Shown here piece after piece: positions 44,817 through 54,260 of a stretch of 64,000 nt of DNA. Under the pieces are notes generated by a model. That model was given only the letters and a program-made list of their open reading frames with translations. It had not been told where the DNA came from and searched no databases. Source of the DNA: Chlorobiaceae bacterium (GTDB taxonomy: Bacteria > Bacteroidota > Ignavibacteria > Ignavibacteriales > Ignavibacteriaceae); NCBI GenBank assembly GCA_013824085.1, contig PNNF01000009.1, forward strand, positions 1 through 64,000, in the 5' to 3' direction. A program made the position numbers and the translations under genes. Position 1 is the stretch's first letter, and each line of letters begins with the position of its first letter.

Positions 44817-47126
44817 ATGAAATTAATTACGATAATAATTACACTTCTTTTTTGTTCTAATGCAGTGTTAACACAGGAATTAGAATTAATTGGTCCGCCG
44901 GGTGGTTTTGTTAGGAGTATCGGTATAAATCCATTAAATCCAAATACAATTTACACAGGGCAGAGTGGTTTATTTGAACGTTCTTATGATGGGGGAGAAA
45001 ACGGTTACCCGATATTTAACAATTTTCAAAATCAATCTGTTCATCAGATTGTTATTCCGGATACCGATACCAATATTATTTTTGCGAGTATCTCATCCGG
45101 TGCAATAAAGAGTAGTAACAGGGGAAAAGATTGGGAATCTATACATCAATCATCAGCTCACTTATTTGATATACAATTTAAATTAAACCCTCTGAATAAT
45201 GATATAATATATATGAATGTTGAAGGAAGAGAATTATGGAGGAGTAACAACAGAGGTAAAGATTGGTTTTTATTATACCAATTTGAATATATTAGCATGG
45301 GTTTACGTTTACGAAGTTTTGATATTGCAAAAACGGATACTTCGATTATGTATGCAGGTTCAGGGGGTAAAATTTACAAAAGTACCAATAGCGGCTCAAA
45401 TTGGTTCATGACTCACGACAACTCCGTTTCACACGGTACAATAAGGGAAATTAAAATAAATCCGCAAAATCCAAATTCATTCTATTTTATTCGCAGTTCA
45501 TATAGTCTTATGAAATCTGAAGACGGAGGAAAAACTTTTAATTATCTTGATGCTTTTTTAAAATATCAATTACATCCTTCTGACACGTTGATTTTATACG
45601 GGACAATTTCCTTGCCTTACCCCACAGGTAAATTAGTTAAAAGTATAGATGGTGGTAATACCTGGTTTAGTATAGTAAATGATATAGGTTTAAATAGAAT
45701 TGTTCCATCAGAATTATATATCAATGAGAAAGAACCTGAAATTATTTTTTTGGGTTTATCTGGATTAGGTGTTTTCAAATCTACCAATGGCGGAAATAAC
45801 TGGAATAAGACAAGATTTACAAATACAAATAGCATATATAAGGTAATAGAAGATATTAACAACCCAGGGTCATATTTAAGTTTGCAAGCGGGTTGGGGCA
45901 TATTAAGGACAAGTAATAATGGTAAAGAATGGCTTCAACCGGTTTTTCATCCTCCTGGTATTTTCCAATCATCTCTCTGTTATATGAGCGATATTTCTTA
46001 TGATCCATCAAATAAAAGACGTGCATTATTGGCAGGTAATATTGGCTTGTTTGAAACTACAGATGGAGGAGAAAATTGGTACTATTTAGATAAACTTCCT
46101 TATGTCCATTCAGTTATGTTTCATCCGCAAAATGAAAATATTGTTGTTGCGGCATCATCAAGTGCATTTATATGGAGTGCCTGGTTACATCGAAGTACAG
46201 ATAGTGGTGATAATTGGTATATTGTAGAAGATTTTGGTGGTTTTATATATGGAGTTGACAGATTATACTCCGACTTTAACAATAGTAATATTTTTTATGC
46301 AGTCGGTAGTATGAAAATACTTCGTTCAACCGATGCCGGAGAAACCTGGGAATTACGTGTAAACGGTATAGCAACTGACAGTGATGGTAATGTTAATGGA
46401 CTGGTGGATATTGCTGTCTCTCAATATAATTCCGAATTACTTTATTGTATTCAGAGACCTTTCAGCAGTAGTATCGGCGGTCGTACCGGTAACCTTTATA
46501 AAAGTACAAACAGTGGATTGAACTGGGTAAAGATTGATTCAGTATTAAAGTTATATGATGAATCATTAAATTATAGAAGTATCTGGCTTGACCCGGATAA
46601 ACCCGGTCGCTTATATGTAGGATTATATGACAACCATGATGTGCCATCTTCAATTTATTCAAAAGATGGAGGTTTGTTTCTTACAGAAGATGATGGAAAA
46701 AGCTGGAGAAAAGTTTATGCTGACAGGATATATGACAGTGGAATATATTCTGATAGTAATAACCCGCGAAATATATTTCTTACAACACGATACGGTATAA
46801 TGAAATTTGTTGATACATTAATAGTAACTTCGGTAAATAGTAATATAGAATTAGAGCAACCGACATATTACCAACTTTCCCAAAACTACCCCAACCCGTT
46901 TAACCCGGTAACAACAATTAATTACCAGATTCCTGCGGATGGATATGTTACGTTAAAGGTTTATGATGTATTAGGTAAAGAAGTGGCACTGCTTGAGAAA
47001 CAGCATCGAACAGCAGGCAGTTACACATTAAATTTTGATGCGTCAAATCTATCAAGTGGGTTATACATTTATGAAATACGCGTAAACGATTTTGTTCAAC
47101 AGCGTAAGATGATGGTGTTGAAATAA
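44817..47126 (+). CDS. Secreted BNR/sortilin-type beta-propeller protein, T9SS cargo
   Basis: 769 residues: signal peptide (about 1-19), then many Asp-box/BNR blades with the recurring S-x-DGGxxW pattern (KSIDGGNTWF, KSTNGGNNWN, ETTDGGENWY, RSTDAGETWE, KSTNSGLNW), as in sortilin (VPS10) and glycosidase-type propellers, about 20-670. It ends with a T9SS sorting domain (NYPNPFNPVTTINYQI ... RKMMVLK). No catalytic residues were recognised, so adhesion or binding is the likely role. It lies 63 bp after the subtilase-like gene on the same strand and probably shares its transcript. Confidence 0.88.
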   Translation: MKLITIIITLLFCSNAVLTQELELIGPPGGFVRSIGINPLNPNTIYTGQSGLFERSYDGGENGYPIFNNFQNQSVHQIVIPDTDTNIIFASISSGAIKSSNRGKDWESIHQSSAHLFDIQFKLNPLNNDIIYMNVEGRELWRSNNRGKDWFLLYQFEYISMGLRLRSFDIAKTDTSIMYAGSGGKIYKSTNSGSNWFMTHDNSVSHGTIREIKINPQNPNSFYFIRSSYSLMKSEDGGKTFNYLDAFLKYQLHPSDTLILYGTISLPYPTGKLVKSIDGGNTWFSIVNDIGLNRIVPSELYINEKEPEIIFLGLSGLGVFKSTNGGNNWNKTRFTNTNSIYKVIEDINNPGSYLSLQAGWGILRTSNNGKEWLQPVFHPPGIFQSSLCYMSDISYDPSNKRRALLAGNIGLFETTDGGENWYYLDKLPYVHSVMFHPQNENIVVAASSSAFIWSAWLHRSTDSGDNWYIVEDFGGFIYGVDRLYSDFNNSNIFYAVGSMKILRSTDAGETWELRVNGIATDSDGNVNGLVDIAVSQYNSELLYCIQRPFSSSIGGRTGNLYKSTNSGLNWVKIDSVLKLYDESLNYRSIWLDPDKPGRLYVGLYDNHDVPSSIYSKDGGLFLTEDDGKSWRKVYADRIYDSGIYSDSNNPRNIFLTTRYGIMKFVDTLIVTSVNSNIELEQPTYYQLSQNYPNPFNPVTTINYQIPADGYVTLKVYDVLGKEVALLEKQHRTAGSYTLNFDASNLSSGLYIYEIRVNDFVQQRKMMVLK

Positions 47127-47151
47127 TTTTTTCAATAGGGCTAATGCATAG

Positions 47152-47263
47152 AAAATATGTTTTAGTCCTTTGTTTTTTATGTAATAATGATTTATTGATC
47201 CTCTACGAGGATCAGTTGTTTTTTCCTCTATATTTTTTACAATAATAAAACATCTACGATGTT
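47152..47263. repeat. Long direct repeat, first right copy
   Basis: 112 bp matching 42205-42316 with two mismatches, starting 26 bp after the stop of the propeller gene. It carries the hairpins GATCCTC-TAC-GAGGATC (47197-47213) and AAACATC-TAC-GATGTTG (47248-47264). Confidence 0.9.
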
Positions 47264-47390
47264 GTTAATTTGTTTTTATTTACATAATTAAAAAAATCGA
47301 AACTCTTCCTCCGAAAGCCTTCGGAGCAGAGTGACAATAGGAGAGAGGAAACGCAGAATTTGTTTGATTGCAATGACTCAAATAAAAATA

Positions 47391-47532
47391 TTTTTCCTCG
47401 TAGAGGATAAATTATTGTAGAAAAGAAATGTACCCAAAAGCTAAAATCCTCGGAGAGGATTAATAAAAATTATCGAATCGATTGCTCCGGCTTTTAAGAC
47501 GTGGAAAGGATGAAATGAGTTTGGCTAAAGCC
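47391..47532. repeat. Direct repeat of 142 bp, first copy (second at 47690)
   Basis: This block and 47690-47831 are about 90% alike by eye and are offset by 299 bp. Both start at TTTTTCCTCGTAGA, contain the hairpin AATCCTC-GGA-GAGGATT (47445 here) and end with the palindrome GGCTAAAGCC. The 150 bp between them is another mosaic of short repeats. A diverged version of the middle part also lies at 42404-42470 in the left cluster. Confidence 0.85.
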
Positions 47533-47689
47533 GAGTTGTATTGTTGATAATTATTCCACGCGATAAATCTCGTGGCAATTATTTTCTCTTACATAATTCA
47601 AAACCAGAGACTCTTCTCTTCGTTCAGAGTGACAGCGTGATTCTGTTTTACAATAATAAATCATCTGCAATGATTTATTATATTTATTA

Positions 47690-47831
47690 TTTTTCCTCGT
47701 AGAAGATAAATTATTGTAGAAAAGAAATGTATCCGAAAATTAAAATCCTCGGAGAGGATTAATAAAAATTATCGAATCAATTGCCACATCTTATAAGGCG
47801 TGGAAAGGATGAAATGAGTTTGGCTAAAGCC
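47690..47831. repeat. Direct repeat of 142 bp, second copy
   Basis: Second copy of the block at 47391-47532. Its first hairpin has decayed (CCTCGTAGAAGA), while AATCCTC-GGA-GAGGATT at 47744-47760 is intact. Confidence 0.85.
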
Positions 47832-47879
47832 AATTATTATTTTTCTTCATCTCCACGTGATAAATCATTTGGCAGTGTG

Positions 47880-48002
47880 TTATTGATCCTCTACGAGGAT
47901 CAGTTGTTTTTTCCTCTATATTCTTTACAATAATAAAACATCTACGATGTTTTTATGAGTTGAATTCATAGATGATTTAGCAATGTATTATTACAATAAG
48001 AA
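47880..48002. repeat. Long direct repeat, second right copy
   Basis: 123 bp nearly identical to 42245-42367, including hairpins at 47885-47901 and 47936-47952. With the copy at 47152 it reconstitutes the left repeat unit. The whole 47127-48067 stretch holds no gene, only repeat modules. Confidence 0.9.
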
Positions 48003-48067
48003 TGTAATGCTTCAGGGGAAAAGTTACAATTAATATAAAATAATAGTTGGTTAATAAAAATCATAAA

Positions 48068-48290
48068 TTAAGCTGCTTGATTAATGGAGTTCCAATAATT
48101 TGCTCTCATCGCTTCTGCATTTTCTAGTTTTAATTCTCTTTCAAAAAGTATTTATACATAATTTATTGCTTCAAAAGTAACTTCCCAACTTAAGCATTAT
48201 AAGCTTGGGTTTCAACTAAATTATAAAGTTCATTTTCAACATTGCCTACAACAGCAATCTTAAGGTGATAGATCTTGTTAAATAAGTCTC
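48068..48290 (-). pseudogene. Decayed gene remnant
   Basis: The minus strand reads a protein-like tail, LSWEVTFEAINYV, an in-frame stop, then ILFERELKLENAEAMRANYW and NSINQAA with a TAA at 48068-48070. One frame away and just upstream is IAVVGNVENELYNLVETQAY. At least one stop and one frameshift separate the pieces. The family is not recognised. It marks the right edge of the accessory island; bases 48291-48443 show nothing. Confidence 0.55.
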
Positions 48291-48443
48291 ATCTAATGAA
48301 GGACATAAAGTGAAATTATAGAATAAAAAAAATCTAATTATAAACGTAGAGATAAAATTTTCGCTACTAAATGATGATTATAAAAATATTTATCTTAAAC
48401 ATTATTGATATATTTAAGTCTATAAAAAAGAAAAAATATTAAT

Positions 48444-49280
48444 ATGAGATACAATTTTTTATTCTTAATCGCATTTGCTATCGTTAATTTTTCATCGGCA
48501 GAAATTTTTGCTCAAGAAGAAAATTCTGATACAGTAGAAGTCTATCTAATCGATTCCTTTGTGCCTCCAGAAAATCCGAACAAATTTATTCTCTCCTTCT
48601 TTACAAGTAAGCCTGTAAAATCAAAATTATTATTAAAAGGGAAATCATTTTCTGTTTCTGAAAATTTTTCTGAAAACCACAAAGCCGAAATTGACATATC
48701 AAAAATAAAGTTCGACTCGCCAAATGTTTATTTTTATGTTGAAGTAGAAAATGAAACAGGAAAAAATTTTATTAGTGAGAAATTTGATTTCCTAATTCCA
48801 AGTGAGCTTATTTTTACGAGCGACAAAAACTATTTTGTTAATTGTTTATTTGGTGGGCTCTTTTTTCTTACTCCATCGTTTGGGTATGCAATTGTTGATG
48901 ATAAAAATAATTTTATGATAACTAAAGAGTTATCTTTATTCTCTTATCATCTTAAAGGATTTAATTATCCAACAGGTTATTTGGCTCTTGAGTTTAGTCA
49001 TATTCCAAAAGCTACAATAAAAAATTATCTTCGACTTGGTTACAAGCATATTTTTGAGATACCAGCGATTGAGTTTGTTTCTCCCGGTTTAAATTATACA
49101 ACTAATCTGCTCGGTTACAACGGAGTCTCTCCAGAGCTTACATTCGGTTTATTCAGGTTTTACGAGATGTTTACGGTTTATGCAAGAGGCAGATATAATT
49201 ATAAGGTTGGTGATATTTCTTCCGAGTTTACAGAATTTTCAGTTGGTCTTTATTCATCATTTTTTACTCTACATTTTTAG
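48444..49280 (+). CDS. Exported protein of unknown function, likely outer-membrane
   Basis: 278 residues with a signal peptide (about 1-23, ending EIFAQ). The first ~110 residues look like a small beta-sandwich (FILSFFTSKPVKSKLLLKG, NVYFYVEVENETGK). The rest is aromatic and strand-like (FGYAIV, TFGLFRFYEMFTVYARGRYN) and ends with FTLHF, a C-terminal Phe typical of outer-membrane barrels. No family recognised. It is 5 bp upstream of the double-GNAT gene and may be co-transcribed with it and the TonB-dependent receptor. Confidence 0.6.
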   Translation: MRYNFLFLIAFAIVNFSSAEIFAQEENSDTVEVYLIDSFVPPENPNKFILSFFTSKPVKSKLLLKGKSFSVSENFSENHKAEIDISKIKFDSPNVYFYVEVENETGKNFISEKFDFLIPSELIFTSDKNYFVNCLFGGLFFLTPSFGYAIVDDKNNFMITKELSLFSYHLKGFNYPTGYLALEFSHIPKATIKNYLRLGYKHIFEIPAIEFVSPGLNYTTNLLGYNGVSPELTFGLFRFYEMFTVYARGRYNYKVGDISSEFTEFSVGLYSSFFTLHF

Positions 49281-49285
49281 GATTT

Positions 49286-50194
49286 ATGATTATAAAAAAT
49301 TTCACCAAAGATTTATTAACTCCAGTTGCCAAACTTTGCAGACAGAGTATGGAGCTTGACATCATGCCCGATTTTTTACTTGAAGAAAAAATTTTTCACG
49401 AACCAGATTACAATCCTGAGCTGACTTTAGTTGCATTTTCTGAAAATAATTCTGAACCGGTTGGGTTTATTCAAGCTGTGGTTAAAGCTCGCAAGGATGA
49501 ATCGATTGGTTATGTGAAATTGTTTTGTGTCGCTCCAGATTATAGAAGAAAAGGAATTGGAAAAAAACTTTATGAAGCGGTCGAAGAAAAAATAAAAGCA
49601 CAAAAAATAAAATTGATTAGAGTTTATGAATCTTACCCAAATTATTTTATGCCGGGAGTTGATCCATTTTATACAGAAGCAATTTCTTTTTTCGAGAGAA
49701 TGGGATTTAAGAAATTTAGTGATACTTCAAATTTAATTTGCGATTTAGTTACTCAAGATTTTGATACGGCGAACGATGAAAAAGAATTAAGCGAAAAAAA
49801 TATTATTTGTAAAAGAGCAGATGAATCTGATAAAGAAAAAATTTCACAATGGTTGAAAATTAATTTTGAAGCATGGATTCCTGAAGTTGCTGAAGCATAT
49901 AAAAATAATCCTATCTCACTTCACATTGCATTGGATGGAGATGAAATGTTAGGCTTCTCTGCGCACGAAGTTAACAATCGTGGAACAGGTTGGTTTGGAC
50001 CAATGGGTACTTCTGCAGCCGCACGTGGAAAGGGAATTGGCTCAATCTTACTAAAAAGATGTTTGAATGACATGAAAGAAATTGGACACAACAAGGCAAT
50101 TATTCCTTGGGTTGGACCAATTCCATTTTATATGAATTATGTAAATGCTAAAATGCAAAGAATTTTTTGGCGATATGAAAAAAATATGGAGTAA
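49286..50194 (+). CDS. Protein with two GNAT acetyltransferase domains
   Basis: 302 residues with two tandem GNAT folds: the first (about 1-150) has the acetyl-CoA loop YRRKGIGKKLYEAVEE, the second (about 170-300) has ARGKGIGSILLKRCL. Both P-loop-like motifs are intact, so both could bind acetyl-CoA, although in tandem GNATs one copy is often structural. Substrate unknown. It follows the outer-membrane gene by 5 bp and precedes the TonB-dependent receptor by 34 bp. Confidence 0.88.
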   Translation: MIIKNFTKDLLTPVAKLCRQSMELDIMPDFLLEEKIFHEPDYNPELTLVAFSENNSEPVGFIQAVVKARKDESIGYVKLFCVAPDYRRKGIGKKLYEAVEEKIKAQKIKLIRVYESYPNYFMPGVDPFYTEAISFFERMGFKKFSDTSNLICDLVTQDFDTANDEKELSEKNIICKRADESDKEKISQWLKINFEAWIPEVAEAYKNNPISLHIALDGDEMLGFSAHEVNNRGTGWFGPMGTSAAARGKGIGSILLKRCLNDMKEIGHNKAIIPWVGPIPFYMNYVNAKMQRIFWRYEKNME

Positions 50195-50228
50195 ATCGGC
50201 AAAATAAATTGTTACGTATTTATCATAG

Positions 50229-52766
50229 ATGAGAAGAGAGATGAAGTTAGTTTTATTTTTAGTATTACTCCCGATTATTGCATTTTCGCAAAATGGAAAT
50301 TTGAAAGGCAGAATTTCTTTCAACAATGAGGGACTTCCTTCAGTAAATGTTCAGATTGAAAATTCATCGCGAGGCGTTATTTCTAATCGCGAAGGTGAAT
50401 ATGAAATTGAAAATATGTTGCCGGGAAAATATAAAATCAGATTTAGTTTAATTGGGTATCGCACTGAAATTATCGAGACAGAAATAAAACCTAATGAAAC
50501 GAAAATCTTAAATGTTGTTCTCGAAGAACAAGCATTTCAAATTGGCGAAGTAAGAATTTTGGGTGACAGAGGTCAAGAGCAAAGCGATCCAAGAACAAGT
50601 TTGATAAGCTTAAATCCCAGAGAAGCAAAAATTTTACCCGGAGCTGGTGAAGATGTTCTAAGAACTTTACAAGCTCTTCCTGGTGTGCTTGCACCCGCTG
50701 ATTTTTCATCGCAACTTGTTGTGCGTGGAAGTGGACCTGATCAAAATTTAATTATTATTGATGACGTAGAGATATTTAATCCGTATCGACTTTACGGTGC
50801 AATCAGTATGTTCAATCCTGATGCAGTCTCCGAAGTGAATTTAATTACCGGAGGTTTTCCATCACGTTTTGGTGATCGGCTCTCTGCAGTGCTTGAAGTT
50901 ACTAATCGCGAAGGAACAACCGATAGTTATTTTGATGGTAGAGTGAATGCTTCAATCATTAATGCAAATGTAATTTTTGAAGGAAAAAATCCTTTTGGAA
51001 TAAAAGGAAGTTGGCTGATTAATTCGCGAAGAACTTACTACGACTTAATCATTGAGCCATTTGTTAAAAGAGCGGGACTCGTTGATGAGAATGTTAGTTT
51101 CCCAAGTTTCTATGACGTTCAATCGAAATTTGTTTTTGGTCCTTTTGATGGACATCGATTTTTATTTAATGCAATTTATTCCGAAGATGGAGTTTATGTT
51201 GTAAGCGGAGAAAATCGAGAAACACCTGACAGCATCTCCGTTGATAACATCACGAAGAATAATGTTTTCAGTGCTGCTTGGCATTATGCTTCCGAAAATA
51301 ATTTCTTGAATAAACTCACCGCATCTTATTATTCTAATGCTGGCTTGACCGATTTCGATTCACAAGTTCTTGATCCTTCACTTAATCGAGATGAATTTGA
51401 AGGAGCTATTTCCGATACGCTTAAAATGTATTTGCTTGGAATAAAATTCAAATCTGATTTTACATTTAATAAATTTTCGGTTGATGATAGAATTACTTAC
51501 AAATGGAATAAAAATATTTTTGAAGCGGGCGTTGGTTATGATCGGCTTGAAACCATTGTCGATTTTCGGTTTGAGTTAGACCCACAATTGCAGGCAATAA
51601 TTTCAGCCAATCCAGAGATGCGTGCAGCAATTAGTAGTATCAGAGATGTGAAAGCTTACAATCGTTTCAGAGCATTTGCACAAAACACTTTCGCAATTGG
51701 TGATAGATTTTTTATTCAACCGGGACTTCGTTTTGATCACTATGAAATTCTTGCTAAGTCATATGTCGCACCGCGGTTATCATTCTCATTTGCAATTGAT
51801 CCACTTACAACATTACGAGCTGTCTGGGGAGTTTATTATCAGTCGCCCGGCTATGAAAAATTAGTTGACCAAAATGTTTTCTTTGATCTTTCTAAAAAAT
51901 TTACTGAACAGCTGGAAGCAGAACAAGCGCTTCATTATGTATTAGGAATTGAGCGTTGGATTTCTGAAGAGTGGAAAGTAAAAGTTGAAGGATACTATAA
52001 AGATTTTAGAGATTTGATAATTCAAAAACGTGTTCCGGGTTCAAAATATTATACTGAACCAATTCCGGGACGTGATCGGCGTTTAGCTTCAAGTTGGACG
52101 CGACCTGTTAGTTTATATTCAGACTCGCTTACTCAAATCCCTGTCAATGGCTCTTTCGGTGAAGCTTATGGAATAGAATTTTTACTTGAGAAAAGAAATA
52201 TTACGAGTGATTCAAAATTAAATGGATGGGTTTCTTATTCTTACGCTTTTGCAAATCGATATGAACGCGGAGAAATAATTCCGTTCAGATGGGATCAACG
52301 ACATACATTTAATGTTGTGATGAATTATCGATTTAATAAAACTTGGGATGTTGGTGCACGCTGGCAGTATGGCTCAGGCTTTCCTCACACTACTCCTGTG
52401 GGAATTAGACCACGCATAATTTTGCAAGATCAAGACGGAGATGGAATTGTAGAAACTCCAGTTATAGCAACACGTAGAACTTTTGCAAATCCAATTACTG
52501 ATGAAGCAATTTTAGATATCGACAATGGACGCGAAGATAGATTTAATGCACGTAAACCCGCTTACCATCGACTCGATATTAGAGTAACTGCTTTCGTAAA
52601 ATTATTTAATCTTGATTGGAGTTTTTATCTTGATGTGATTAACGCTTACAATCATAAAAATGTTATTGATTACGATTATGATATAAATAGAAATTTAGAA
52701 ATTGAAAGAGAGACCGATTATATGTTCCCGATACTTCCAACAATTGGATTCAGTGTAAATTTTTAA
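50229..52766 (+). CDS. TonB-dependent outer-membrane receptor
   Basis: 845 residues (841 if translation starts at the fifth codon, ATG 50241, which has the more typical signal peptide). After the signal peptide there is a carboxypeptidase-regulatory-like beta-sandwich (about 24-105; GNLKGRISFNNEGLPSVNV, GKYKIRFSLIGYRT), a plug domain (about 120-225; LRTLQALPGVLAPADFSSQL, VVRGSGPDQN, IDDVEIFNP) and a 22-strand barrel ending in GFSVNF with terminal Phe. It imports a bound ligand with TonB energy. No SusD partner is adjacent, so it is not a classical glycan-uptake pair; the ligand is unknown. Confidence 0.92.
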   Translation: MRREMKLVLFLVLLPIIAFSQNGNLKGRISFNNEGLPSVNVQIENSSRGVISNREGEYEIENMLPGKYKIRFSLIGYRTEIIETEIKPNETKILNVVLEEQAFQIGEVRILGDRGQEQSDPRTSLISLNPREAKILPGAGEDVLRTLQALPGVLAPADFSSQLVVRGSGPDQNLIIIDDVEIFNPYRLYGAISMFNPDAVSEVNLITGGFPSRFGDRLSAVLEVTNREGTTDSYFDGRVNASIINANVIFEGKNPFGIKGSWLINSRRTYYDLIIEPFVKRAGLVDENVSFPSFYDVQSKFVFGPFDGHRFLFNAIYSEDGVYVVSGENRETPDSISVDNITKNNVFSAAWHYASENNFLNKLTASYYSNAGLTDFDSQVLDPSLNRDEFEGAISDTLKMYLLGIKFKSDFTFNKFSVDDRITYKWNKNIFEAGVGYDRLETIVDFRFELDPQLQAIISANPEMRAAISSIRDVKAYNRFRAFAQNTFAIGDRFFIQPGLRFDHYEILAKSYVAPRLSFSFAIDPLTTLRAVWGVYYQSPGYEKLVDQNVFFDLSKKFTEQLEAEQALHYVLGIERWISEEWKVKVEGYYKDFRDLIIQKRVPGSKYYTEPIPGRDRRLASSWTRPVSLYSDSLTQIPVNGSFGEAYGIEFLLEKRNITSDSKLNGWVSYSYAFANRYERGEIIPFRWDQRHTFNVVMNYRFNKTWDVGARWQYGSGFPHTTPVGIRPRIILQDQDGDGIVETPVIATRRTFANPITDEAILDIDNGREDRFNARKPAYHRLDIRVTAFVKLFNLDWSFYLDVINAYNHKNVIDYDYDINRNLEIERETDYMFPILPTIGFSVNF

Positions 52767-52851
52767 TTACAGAAAAAAATATAATCTTTGCATAGAAGAG
52801 AAATTAATTTTAATAATAAATAGTAGTTTTGATTGACATGAGGAGCGAGCT

Positions 52852-54018
52852 ATTTTAACAGTATCCGAATTAACCAACGAAATAAAAAGCGTAGTTGAAA
52901 AAAAATTTGATGCTATTACTATCATTGGTGAAATTTCAAATTTCAAACCTTATTCCTCAGGGCATTGGTATTTCACGTTAAAAGATTCCAACGCACAAAT
53001 TTCCTGCACGATGTGGAAAAGTCTGAACAATGCAGTTTATTTCACTCCACAAGATGGAATGAAAATTATTGTGCGTGGAAGAGTTACTGTTTATCCACCG
53101 AGAGGCAATTATCAATTCGATGTTCGCACTATGCAACCTGCTGGTGTAGGTGAGCTACAATTAGCTTTTGATAAACTCAAAGAAAAATTGTTGAAGGAAG
53201 GTTTGTTTGATTTATCTACAAAAAAAAATATTCCATCATTCCCTGAAAAAATTGGAATCGTAACTTCAATTGATGGCGCAGCTTTGAGAGATATGATAAG
53301 CGTAGCAAAAAGAAGATTGCCAATAACTGAATTAATTATTGCTCCCGTGAAAGTTCAAGGAGCTGGTGCGGCTGAAACAATTGCAGAAGCAATAAAAGAA
53401 TTGAATCAAGATGAAAGTATCGATTTAATTATTGTCTCCCGAGGCGGTGGTTCAATTGAAGATTTGTGGGCATTCAACGAAGAAGTTGTGGCATACGCAA
53501 TATTTAATTCTGAGATACCAATAATAAGTGGAGTTGGACATGAGATAGATTTTACAATATCCGACTTCGTTGCAGATTTACGCGCCGCAACTCCAACAGC
53601 AGCAATGGAAATCGCTCTGCCTGATCAAGCAGAAATTTTTTTAGCACTAATTACAACGAATGGAAATAATTATGAATTGATGAAAGAAAAACTGGCTGAT
53701 ATTTTTTCTACAATTAATTCTATTGAACAATCTCGAGCTTTCAAATATCCCGAAAATATTGTTAATCAGAATTCGCAGAGATTAGATAATGTTTTTTTTA
53801 AAGTAAATAATTCTGTAGAAAAATTGTTAAATCGATGTAACAATAAATTAGAATTTATTGGAGCTAAACTTGAATCTCACGATATTGAGAAAGTGTTAAA
53901 AAAAGGTTTTGTTTTAGTGAAGCAAGCAGATAAATTTGTGCAGCGTTCAATAATTTTCTCAGAAAATAATCCTTTTGTACTCCGTTTTTATGACGGCAAT
54001 GTGGAAATCAAAAAATGA
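52852..54018 (+). CDS. xseA: Exodeoxyribonuclease VII large subunit, apparent ATT start
   Basis: Degrades single-stranded DNA with XseB. Conserved sequence begins well before the first ATG (53011): TVSELTNEIKSVV, the OB-fold IIGEISNFKPYSSGHWYFTL, then PPRGNYQFDVRTMQPAGVGE, IGIVTSIDGAALRDM, SRGGGSIEDLWAFN, GVGHEIDFTISDFVADLRA and TPTAAME. In this frame a TGA lies at 52834-52836 and there is no ATG, GTG or TTG until 53011. ATT at 52852 sits 6 nt after GAGGAG, ideal spacing, giving 388 residues. The C-terminal part is a shortened coiled coil. The 3' end overlaps xseB by 4 bp. Confidence 0.92.
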   Translation: MLTVSELTNEIKSVVEKKFDAITIIGEISNFKPYSSGHWYFTLKDSNAQISCTMWKSLNNAVYFTPQDGMKIIVRGRVTVYPPRGNYQFDVRTMQPAGVGELQLAFDKLKEKLLKEGLFDLSTKKNIPSFPEKIGIVTSIDGAALRDMISVAKRRLPITELIIAPVKVQGAGAAETIAEAIKELNQDESIDLIIVSRGGGSIEDLWAFNEEVVAYAIFNSEIPIISGVGHEIDFTISDFVADLRAATPTAAMEIALPDQAEIFLALITTNGNNYELMKEKLADIFSTINSIEQSRAFKYPENIVNQNSQRLDNVFFKVNNSVEKLLNRCNNKLEFIGAKLESHDIEKVLKKGFVLVKQADKFVQRSIIFSENNPFVLRFYDGNVEIKK

Positions 54019-54242
54019 AAAAAAAACAATCACCAGAGACGAGAACATTCCAAGAAAATTTAGAGCGACTCGAAGAAATTTCTCGATTGCTCGAGGAAGA
54101 AAATGATTTGGAAATTTCTATTCAACTTTATGAAGAGGGAGTTGAATTAACTAAGCTCTGTTACGAAAAACTAAAAAATGCAGAACTCAAAATTACCGAA
54201 TTGAAATCGAACGTTAATTTAGTTTCCCCTTCAGAAAAATAA
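54015..54242 (+). CDS. xseB: Exodeoxyribonuclease VII small subunit
   Basis: 75 residues, normal length. The family signature FQENLERLEEISRLLEEEND and the following LYEEGVELTKLCYEKL helix are intact; it forms the helical partner of XseA. It starts in a 4-bp overlap with xseA and is 18 bp before dxs, so xseA-xseB-dxs form an operon, an arrangement seen widely in bacteria. Confidence 0.94.
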   Translation: MKKKQSPETRTFQENLERLEEISRLLEEENDLEISIQLYEEGVELTKLCYEKLKNAELKITELKSNVNLVSPSEK

Positions 54243-54260
54243 TTAGGAGAATATATTCAA

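Noticed and set aside
47150-48002. Possible CRISPR array
   Set aside because: Repeated palindromes are present but of several sequences, with irregular spacing and without unique equal-length spacers; no cas genes nearby.
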